NCBI GenBank assembly: GCA_937898445.1 | Contig: CALEJY010000238.1 | Location: 1 to 5,523, forward strand | Source of the DNA: an uncultured Candidatus Melainabacteria bacterium | GTDB lineage: Bacteria; Cyanobacteriota; Vampirovibrionia; Gastranaerophilales; Gastranaerophilaceae | DNA: 5,523 nucleotides | Reading direction: 5' to 3' | Made by a program: the position numbers and the translations under genes | The notes under the pieces: model-generated | Told to the model about the DNA's origin: nothing | The model's input: only the letters and a program-made list of their open reading frames with translations | Databases searched by the model: none | Shown: positions 1 through 4,773 of the stretch, piece after piece | How positions within the stretch are numbered: the stretch's first letter is position 1 | Layout of the letters: each line of letters starts with the position of its first letter

Positions 1-717
1 TAACGGAGCCGGGTTTTGATGAACATTATATAGTTTAAGACCATTTCTTAAAACAATATCTGCTTTTTTGTCTGAAAAATCTGTTAAATTTGATGCGATT
101 GCATCACCATTACATTCTTCTGCATTTGATTTTGTGTTTGTATAATCAACAAATTTTTCACAGAAATTTTGCCCTTTACGGGGTAGGGTTGCTGTTTCCG
201 GCACGCAAGCGCATGAATCTGTACTCCATCTGTAACCATCAGAATTACAAGTTACAGATGAATATGAACAACTTGGATAGCCATGCCATTGTAGTTGTTC
301 TTGACAAAGCTTATTATGAATTTCTTCATCAGAAGGTTGATTTGAACAAGTATTTGGAGTTGGTTCTGGTGTTGGATTATCAACACAAGTACATGAATTT
401 AAATCCAATGTTTGGTTCGCACCACAGGTTTTATTACATGGTTTTTTCTCACAAGTACAAGTAGACAGATTTAAAGCTTCATCAGCTGCACATTCCTTGT
501 TACAAAGTTTTATACATTTGCAAGTTAGAGGATTTAATGTTTCATCATCTGCACAGGTATCAATACCACATAACGTACCATCAGGTTGGTTCGGACAACA
601 ATAGTAATAACCTACCGTTGCATTAGAACATCCAGCAGGAGCAGAATGTTTAACTGCGCCTTTGTCCCCAAAATTACATTTATGCTGCAAAGCAGGACAA
701 CTGCACCCAACATACAA
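1..717 (-). pseudogene. Cysteine-rich C-terminal part of the same prepilin gene, out of frame and cut by the window edge
   Basis: One base out of register with the pilin start, a frame stays open for all 239 codons from 717 to the window edge. It contains no ATG codon, so it is unlikely to be an independent gene. A TGA at 720-718 closes it upstream, so the frame switch must fall near 720-699. Re-reading one base there joins the pilin core smoothly: DDCMVGCSCPAL. The translation has 26 cysteines in 239 codons, about 11 percent. In order it holds a Cys-rich lead-in, three tandem Cys repeats (570-376), a proline linker PTPEPTPNT (375-349), a second Cys-rich stretch (348-205), and a less Cys-rich end beginning FCEKFVDYTNT. 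I do not recognise a named domain. The long open frame with strong composition bias says this is real protein sequence, either a recent pseudogene or a gene split by a single-base sequencing or assembly error. The 3' end lies outside the window. Confidence 0.75.
376..570 (-). repeat. Three tandem cysteine repeats, C-x(3,4)-C-x10-C-x-C
   Basis: Within the out-of-frame C-terminal part, three units of about 22 residues follow each other. Their first cysteine codons are at 570, 504 and 438. Each unit has the same spacing: C, three or four residues, C, exactly ten residues including a conserved leucine followed by N or D, then C-x-C. The DNA period is 66 bases between units. Four cysteines per unit suggest two disulfides in an extracellular, knottin-like or EGF-like module. 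That fold is inference; the spacing is seen directly. Confidence 0.75.
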
Positions 718-1061
718 TCATCTTGGTCTAATTTAGTTGACACATTTGCTGCCCATGCTGGAGTTTCAAAGTGTTCATTAATCCAATTAATTGCAATTAA
801 AAACATATTAGGAGATTTTTTGACAATTGCAACATCCGTATATTCCTCATCATTTGCTTTAAAATCAGCTAACATTTGCCCAGAAACATTTCTTAGAGTT
901 GAATACCCCGTATAATAAGTATATGAAACAATATTGTCTAATTTAGCTTTTGTAATTTTTATACTAACACCTGCAACAACTGCGATAACAAGCATTACTA
1001 TAACAACCTCAGCTAAAGTATATCCACCGCATTTTTTCCAAAAACTATTAATATTCCTCAT
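612..1061 (-). CDS. Type IV prepilin-like protein, N-terminal part of a frameshifted gene
   Basis: This is the 5' part of a pilin or pseudopilin gene. The N-terminus has a short basic leader, then the prepilin peptidase site KKCGG|YTLAEV with glycine at -1 and glutamate at +5, then a hydrophobic helix (about residues 15-35). Tyrosine replaces the usual phenylalanine at +1. Such proteins are cleaved and methylated by PilD-type peptidases and assembled into type IV pili or type II secretion pseudopili. The start is set at 1061 because AGGGAG lies 9 bases upstream; an in-frame ATG at 1094 lies between the -10 box and the expected transcription start. The pilin-like frame is credible to about residue 116 (DDC, ending at 714). 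The remaining 33 or so codons are leucine/valine-rich and not pilin-like, while a cysteine-rich frame opens at 717. The frame as written is 149 codons, probably a disrupted version of a protein of more than 350 residues. Pilin class is confident; the exact role is unknown. Confidence 0.8.
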   Translation of the reverse strand: MRNINSFWKKCGGYTLAEVVIVMLVIAVVAGVSIKITKAKLDNIVSYTYYTGYSTLRNVSGQMLADFKANDEEYTDVAIVKKSPNMFLIAINWINEHFETPAWAANVSTKLDQDDCMLGAVVLLCSINVILGTKAQLNILLLLDVLMQR

Positions 1062-1094
1062 TAAATAATACTCCCTAATTAATCTATATTTCAT

Positions 1095-1123
1095 ATTATA
1101 ACATACATTGTATAGGTTTTCAA
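1095..1123 (-). promoter_or_regulatory. Sigma-70 promoter of the Cys-rich prepilin gene
   Basis: On the minus strand TTGAAA (1123-1118) is followed by exactly 17 bases and then TATAAT (1100-1095). An upstream TG one base before the -10 box makes it an extended -10. That is 5/6 and 6/6 matches to consensus. Transcription should begin near 1088, giving a leader of about 27 bases with the AGGGAG ribosome site before the ATG at 1061. Confidence 0.75.
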
Positions 1124-1134
1124 TGTTTTAATAA

Positions 1135-1164
1135 AAAAAGAGTATAGAAAACTATACTCTTTTT
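1135..1164 (-). terminator. Rho-independent terminator of the small Cys-rich secreted protein gene
   Basis: A perfect 13-bp stem (1135-1147 with 1152-1164, core GAGTATAG/CTATACTC) encloses a 4-base loop and runs into a T tract on the minus strand (1139-1133). It starts 8 bases after the stop codon at 1172-1174. It also separates this gene from the promoter of the prepilin gene just downstream. T residues on the other strand could let it work in both directions. Confidence 0.85.
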
Positions 1165-1171
1165 CGATTAA

Positions 1172-1528
1172 TTATTTCCCGCAAGATGTACATCTCGGCT
1201 GAATTGGAGCGACATAAACTCTTTCCATCTTATTACATCCGCAATCAGCAAAGGCTTTTTTACAAGTCGGACAAGGCATGATTTTTGGTTTTGCGCACTC
1301 ATCACATTTTACTTTTTTAACTTTACATTTGTCACAATTTTTGAAACCTGTGAACGGATTTAGGCTGAAATTTGTTTTGTTTTCCCCAATTCCGACATAA
1401 GGTAACGGGTTCAAATAAGAAATATAAGACATTGGGTTCAATGACTGAACCCCCTCCCATGCAAATGTACTTTGTGCAGAAAACAGAATTGCTCCAACGA
1501 GCGCAAACGAAATAAATAACTTTTTCAT
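1172..1528 (-). CDS. Small secreted cysteine-rich protein with four CxxC motifs
   Basis: This 118-residue protein has a clear signal peptide: MKK, a hydrophobic core (about 4-18) and a likely signal peptidase I site after TFA at residue 23. The mature part begins with an aromatic, Asn/Pro-rich segment (about 24-64) holding the near-repeats LNPMSYISY, LNPLPYVGI and LNPFTGF. A lysine-rich C-terminal half follows, with ten cysteines at 65, 68, 75, 78, 86, 89, 96, 98, 113 and 116. These form four CxxC pairs plus one CxC. The pairing resembles zinc-ribbon knuckles, but for an exported protein disulfides or metal binding outside the cytoplasm are equally possible. AGGAG lies about 7 bases before the ATG. 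It is bounded by its own terminator downstream and the SLH gene's terminator upstream, so it is probably monocistronic, though I see no convincing promoter. I do not recognise the family. Confidence 0.75.
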   Translation of the reverse strand: MKKLFISFALVGAILFSAQSTFAWEGVQSLNPMSYISYLNPLPYVGIGENKTNFSLNPFTGFKNCDKCKVKKVKCDECAKPKIMPCPTCKKAFADCGCNKMERVYVAPIQPRCTSCGK

Positions 1529-1581
1529 ACAATACTCCTATAGTTAATGTGTTACAAATAAATTATTCTTACTGTTTTTAG

Positions 1582-1617
1582 CCCCTCTCCCTACCCTCTC
1601 CCCAAATGGGCGAGGGG
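1582..1617. repeat. GC-rich intergenic repeat: G-quadruplex motif plus hairpin
   Basis: In otherwise AT-rich DNA, the minus strand at 1603-1582 reads G4-AGA-G3-TA-G3-AGA-G4. This is four G-runs with loops of 3, 2 and 3 bases, a canonical G-quadruplex pattern. On the plus strand it is a direct repeat of the form CCCTCTCCC. The second copy can instead fold with GGGCGAGGG (1608-1616) into a hairpin with an AAAT loop. CCCTCTCCC...GGGCGAGGGG elements are a familiar style of dispersed intergenic repeat in bacterial genomes, so this may be one copy of a family; that link is from memory. It lies 54-75 bases upstream of the Cys-rich gene's start codon, on that gene's coding strand. Confidence 0.55.
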
Positions 1618-1745
1618 AAATTTTGGCTAAATTCAAAGAATACGAAATTTTCACTTACGGGATAGTAGGCATCCCCACCTTCCATTATCAAAGGAAAGTA
1701 AATTTTATGGATATATTTATTTTAAACTTTATCAAAAATTTTACG

Positions 1746-1768
1746 ATACACAGTTTGGCAATGTGTAT
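1746..1768. repeat. Short inverted repeat ATACACA-N9-TGTGTAT
   Basis: Perfect 7-bp arms flank a 9-base spacer in the intergenic region, 30 bases beyond the SLH gene terminator. It could be an operator half-site pair or a chance palindrome. No T tract follows it, so it is not a standard terminator. Confidence 0.3.
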
Positions 1769-1797
1769 TAAACTTTTTGGTTAGACAAAACAGACAA

Positions 1798-1833
1798 AAA
1801 AATAAGGCTTGTAAAACTACAAACCTTATTTTT
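1798..1833 (-). terminator. Rho-independent terminator of the SLH-domain protein gene
   Basis: Arms 1798-1813 and 1818-1833 form a 16-bp stem around a 4-base loop, followed by seven Ts on the minus strand. The only irregular pair (1808 with 1823) is a G-U wobble in minus-strand RNA but a C-A mismatch in plus-strand RNA. This shows the structure is built for the minus transcript. It lies 25 bases after the SLH gene's stop codon. Confidence 0.9.
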
Positions 1834-1857
1834 ATAATTATTGAATTACGCTAATTC

Positions 1858-3132
1858 TTATAGAGCAGCCTTAGTTGCTGGAACTGAAGCGTCATCTAAC
1901 AAGATAACATAAACAACTTCGCCTGATTTAGCGTGGTATTGAAGACCTTTAGTTACCAAACCAGTAGCCAAGCCAACTGCAGCACCTACAGGAGCGCCGA
2001 TTGCAATACCTGTACCAATTTTAGTTGGGTCAGGAATAAATGCAAAACCAACACCTGCGCCAGTACCAACTGCAGCACCTGAAACTGTGCATAATGCAAG
2101 TTTACCAGCTGTCATCCAAGGACCTTCTTTTAATGAATTGTCTTTTGTGAAAGGTTTAGCGTTAAATGCAACTTGTTCACCTGATGGAAGAACAATTTGA
2201 GTTAATTGAGGATAAACTCTAGCATTTTTGTTGAACCATTTTGGATCTCTAACTTCGTTCAATTGAGCAACGAATTTAGTTCCAGCAGGAAGAACCAAAG
2301 TTCCTTCTTGAGTATTGATATCTTCTGGAGCAACAAATGTTACGATATCACCAGCTTGGTGTTCTTCTGATTTGAATTTGTCTTCAAAAGCAACTGCCAA
2401 AACGTTACCTTCAGAAATTACTCTTTCAACGTTGTTAACTTTAACTTCGTTGTTAGGAGCTTTTTTAGTAACTGCTAAGTGTTCAACTGTAGTTGCACCG
2501 ATGTATTCTTGTTTAACCAAGTCTAATTTGTCTTTAAGTCTAGCCAACAATACTGCAGCTTCTGCTCTTGACAATTTATCATTTGGTCTTAATTCTCTTG
2601 AATCAGGGTAGTTTACGTAAATACCATAGTTAATAGTTTTTGCATAAACGTTAGTAGCCCATGCAGGAACTGTATTAGCATCTTTAAATTGATTTAAGAT
2701 TGATTTGTCAGCATTCATATCTTTTGTAATATGGCTGATTACAGATTGAGCTTCTGATCTCAAAACTGTTCTTTCAGGTTGGAAAGTTCCGTCTGGGTAA
2801 CCATATACCAAACCTAATTGTTGAGAACGTAGAATGTTTTCATAGTTTTTTGTAGCTTTTGTTACATCTGAAAATTTGTTTTCAATATTAACATTCAAGT
2901 TTTCATTTGATAAAACTTTCAATAGGGCATTAACAAATTCTACTCTAGTCATGTCACCTTCAGGATTAAATTGTTTTCCTTTAAGTGTCATGATATCGTT
3001 ATCAACAACGATATTAATTTCTTTGTTTGCCCAGTAATTTTCTCCTACATCAGCGATGTTTGCTGCAAATGAAGGAGCTGCTGTTAATGATAATAAACCT
3101 AAAATCATTAATCCAGAAATAAATTTGTTCAT
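1858..3132 (-). CDS. SLH-domain surface protein with an unassigned C-terminal domain and glycine-rich segment
   Basis: This 424-residue exported protein starts with a signal peptide (1-23, cleavage after SFA). Three S-layer homology domains follow at about 25-74, 87-137 and 149-198, recognisable by TRVEF in the first, FSDV and GYPDGTFQPE in the second, and FKD with LSRAEA in the third. Three SLH domains typically bind a pyruvylated wall polymer and anchor proteins to the cell wall or tether the outer membrane. The C-terminal part (about 235-335) looks beta-rich, with LPAGTKF and VLPSGEQV. A glycine/alanine-rich hydrophobic stretch (343-396) follows with GxxxG-like spacing and could enter or pack against a membrane. 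The tail 403-413 is again strand-like. A good ribosome site (GAGG, 8 bases before ATG) and a strong promoter support the start. It has its own terminator and looks monocistronic. SLH anchoring is confident; the C-terminal function is not known. Confidence 0.9.
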   Translation of the reverse strand: MNKFISGLMILGLLSLTAAPSFAANIADVGENYWANKEINIVVDNDIMTLKGKQFNPEGDMTRVEFVNALLKVLSNENLNVNIENKFSDVTKATKNYENILRSQQLGLVYGYPDGTFQPERTVLRSEAQSVISHITKDMNADKSILNQFKDANTVPAWATNVYAKTINYGIYVNYPDSRELRPNDKLSRAEAAVLLARLKDKLDLVKQEYIGATTVEHLAVTKKAPNNEVKVNNVERVISEGNVLAVAFEDKFKSEEHQAGDIVTFVAPEDINTQEGTLVLPAGTKFVAQLNEVRDPKWFNKNARVYPQLTQIVLPSGEQVAFNAKPFTKDNSLKEGPWMTAGKLALCTVSGAAVGTGAGVGFAFIPDPTKIGTGIAIGAPVGAAVGLATGLVTKGLQYHAKSGEVVYVILLDDASVPATKAAL

Positions 3133-3147
3133 CTTTAATTCCTCATA

Positions 3148-3203
3148 TTTACCAGTAAACCTTTTTCGTGTATAATTATATAGTAGATAAAAAAATTTGT
3201 AAA
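3148..3203. promoter_or_regulatory. Divergent promoter with a shared palindromic -10 box
   Basis: The palindrome TATAATTATA (3171-3180) gives TATAAT on both strands. For the SLH gene (minus), TTTACA at 3203-3198 lies exactly 17 bases from TATAAT at 3180-3175. This is a strong sigma-70 promoter with a leader of about 36 bases. For pyruvate kinase (plus), TTTACC at 3148-3153 lies exactly 17 bases from TATAAT at 3171-3176, giving a leader of about 70 bases. The minus promoter is well supported. The plus one is the best candidate in the spacer but has a weaker -35. Confidence 0.65.
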
Positions 3204-3240
3204 CATGTAATTATAGATTTAGATGATTTACCCAATTAAG

Positions 3241-3246
3241 AAAGGA
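3241..3246 (+). promoter_or_regulatory. Ribosome binding site of pyruvate kinase
   Basis: AAAGGA ends 5 bases before the ATG at 3252. This favours that start over the second in-frame ATG at 3267, which would be 20 bases away. Confidence 0.7.
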
Positions 3247-3251
3247 AAAGT

Positions 3252-4697
3252 ATGGATAATTACACAATGACTAAGATTGTTGCGACTCTAGGGCCAGCAT
3301 CATCTACAAAGGAAAAAATCAGAGAGCTTTTTAAAGCCGGCGTAACCATGTTCAGATTAAATTCATCACATGGCGATGTTGAAATGCACAAACAAAACTT
3401 GTCTTACATCAGAGAAATTGAAGAAGAAGAAAAGACTTTAATCCCTGTATTGCTTGACTTACAAGGACCTAAAATCAGAATTGGTACACTTCCTCAATCA
3501 ATTGAAATTCATAAAGGAGAAATTCTTAAATTCCGCCACCAACCTGAAATTACAGGCGATATTCTTCCTGTAGACTACAAAGGCATGGCTGATGACGTTA
3601 CTCCTGGTGAAAAAATCATGATCGATGATGGTAAAATTCAACTTGAAGTTAAGAAAGTTGAAGATAGAGTAATCTTTGCAGAAGTCTTGACAGACGGCCT
3701 TTTGAAACAAAGAAAAGGTATCAACATTCCTGGTTCTCAAGGCAGCCTTGATGTATTAACTGAAAGAGATTTGAAATTCGTTGAATTTGCAGCGCATGCC
3801 GATATCGATTACTTAGGTTTGTCTTTCGTTAGAGAAGCTTCTGATATCGTTAAATTGAGAGATTTACTTCACAAGCATGGCAACTACACTGCAAGAATTA
3901 TTTCTAAAATCGAAAAACCTCAAGCAGTTAACAATATTGATGCAATCATTGAAGTTTCTGACGGTATCATGGTAGCCAGAGGCGATTTGGGTATTGAAAT
4001 TTCTAACGAAAAAGTACCTATCGTTCAAAAAACTATCATCAGAAAAGCAAACGCAAAAAGAAAAGTTGTTATCGTTGCAACACAAATGTTAGATAGCATG
4101 ATTGAAAACCCAATCCCAACTCGTGCTGAAACTTCTGACGTTGCAAACGCAATTCTTGACGGTACAGATGCAATCATGTTATCTGGCGAAACTGCTGCTG
4201 GCGCATATCCTGTAGAAGCAGTTGCTATGATGAAGAAAATCGCTGATTACGTTCTTGATTCAACATTTATGAGAAAAAATAAATTCCCTAGAAAAATGGT
4301 TGAAGAAGAAAAAGATTCTCAAGCAATGGCAATCGGTATGTCAATCGCCGATATGGCTAGAAAAATGCCTGTAAAAGCAGTTATCGCATTGACAGGTAGC
4401 GGATTTACAGCATCAATGTTGGCAGAAGGCAAATTGAGCGTTCCAATTTTTGCTTGCTGCCCAGACAAAAAAGTTTGCCGTAACATCAAATTGTTCAGAG
4501 GTGTTTACCCAATTCCTTTGAACTTTGAAGCATCTATCGACAAAAAATCTTTGTTAGAATTAGATGAATTTTTAATCAGCAAATTAGGATTATCAAAAGA
4601 TGATTTCGTACTAATCACAGGTTCAGTTCCTGAATTGTTGGTTGGTGGTACAAACTTCATCAAAATCCACAAAATTGGCTTGTTGAAAAAAGACTAG
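3252..4697 (+). CDS. pyk: Pyruvate kinase
   Basis: It catalyses phosphoenolpyruvate plus ADP to pyruvate plus ATP, the last step of glycolysis, in the cytoplasm and usually as a homotetramer. The 481 residues match a standard bacterial enzyme without an extra C-terminal PEP-utilising domain. Visible signatures are TKIVATLGPAS at the N-terminus, FRLNSSHG (34-41) with the substrate and potassium residues Arg35, Asn37 and Ser39, and LDLQGPKIRIG (68-78), which begins the region leading into the B domain (about 75-165). The active site ISKIEKPQAV carries catalytic Lys219 and metal-binding Glu221. ARGDLG gives Asp245, the second metal ligand, and ATQML gives Thr277. SGETAAGAYPVEAV (311-324) precedes the C-terminal regulatory domain (about 355-475). 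All key catalytic residues are present. LDLQGPKIR is closer to PykA-type than PykF-type enzymes. The gene is single, divergent from the SLH gene and followed by a strong terminator. Confidence 0.97.
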   Translation: MDNYTMTKIVATLGPASSTKEKIRELFKAGVTMFRLNSSHGDVEMHKQNLSYIREIEEEEKTLIPVLLDLQGPKIRIGTLPQSIEIHKGEILKFRHQPEITGDILPVDYKGMADDVTPGEKIMIDDGKIQLEVKKVEDRVIFAEVLTDGLLKQRKGINIPGSQGSLDVLTERDLKFVEFAAHADIDYLGLSFVREASDIVKLRDLLHKHGNYTARIISKIEKPQAVNNIDAIIEVSDGIMVARGDLGIEISNEKVPIVQKTIIRKANAKRKVVIVATQMLDSMIENPIPTRAETSDVANAILDGTDAIMLSGETAAGAYPVEAVAMMKKIADYVLDSTFMRKNKFPRKMVEEEKDSQAMAIGMSIADMARKMPVKAVIALTGSGFTASMLAEGKLSVPIFACCPDKKVCRNIKLFRGVYPIPLNFEASIDKKSLLELDEFLISKLGLSKDDFVLITGSVPELLVGGTNFIKIHKIGLLKKD

Positions 4698-4715
4698 TTT
4701 CAATTACAAATAAAT

Positions 4716-4754
4716 AAAAAAACTCCTGAGAGAATTTCTTTCGGGAGTTTTTTT
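4716..4754. terminator. Bidirectional terminator between pyruvate kinase and the right-hand prepilin gene
   Basis: An 18-bp stem (4716-4733 with 4737-4754, core CTCC/GGAG) closes a 3-base loop and is flanked by A7 on the left and T7 on the right. It follows the pyruvate kinase stop by 18 bases. Two irregular pairs are G-U in plus-strand RNA and mismatches in minus-strand RNA, so it fits the plus transcript best. The prepilin stop at 4774-4776 lies 19 bases away on the other side, and the minus strand also ends in seven Ts, so it probably serves both convergent genes. Confidence 0.9.
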
Positions 4755-4773
4755 ATAAATTTAAAATTAGATT

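Larger units (their letters stand above)
1529..1857. other. 329-base intergenic region between the Cys-rich protein and SLH protein genes
   Basis: From left to right it holds the ribosome site of the small Cys-rich gene (AGGAG near 1534-1538), an AT-rich leader without a clear -35/-10 pair, a GC-rich G-quadruplex and hairpin element (1582-1617), a GGGAT/ATCCC hairpin (1659-1675), a 7-bp inverted repeat (1746-1768) and the SLH gene terminator (1798-1833). I find no convincing gene here. A roughly 40-codon minus frame across the repeat is treated as chance. Confidence 0.6.

Noticed and set aside
90..464. Plus-strand open frame opposite the Cys-rich pilin part
   Set aside because: It has no ribosome site, an odd His/Tyr/Leu composition and no recognisable domain. 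It is antisense to a much better minus frame.
1..717. Cys-rich frame as an independent gene
   Set aside because: It has no ATG in 239 codons, no ribosome site and no signal peptide, and it continues the pilin frame directly after a one-base shift.
699..720. Programmed -1 ribosomal frameshift in the pilin gene
   Set aside because: No X-XXY-YYZ slippery site and no obvious downstream stem or upstream SD-like stimulator. An indel is simpler.
586..915. Plus-strand open frame opposite the pilin N-terminus
   Set aside because: It is a shadow of the prepilin gene, with low-quality composition and no start signal.
1332..1532. Minus frame overlapping the small secreted protein
   Set aside because: It shares almost the same start region but is out of frame. 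The 1172-1528 frame has the signal peptide, ribosome site and ordered CxxC motifs.
1581..1710. Roughly 40-codon minus frame through the GC-rich repeat (ending FPSPIWGEGRERG)
   Set aside because: It lacks a good ribosome site, and its composition is what the repeat yields in translation. It is more likely repeat DNA than a gene.
2315..2611. Plus-strand frame inside the SLH gene
   Set aside because: It is antisense, Ser/Leu-rich shadow translation of a clear SLH protein.
3498..4085. Two minus frames inside pyruvate kinase
   Set aside because: They are antisense to conserved catalytic sequence, Asn/Phe-rich and without signals.
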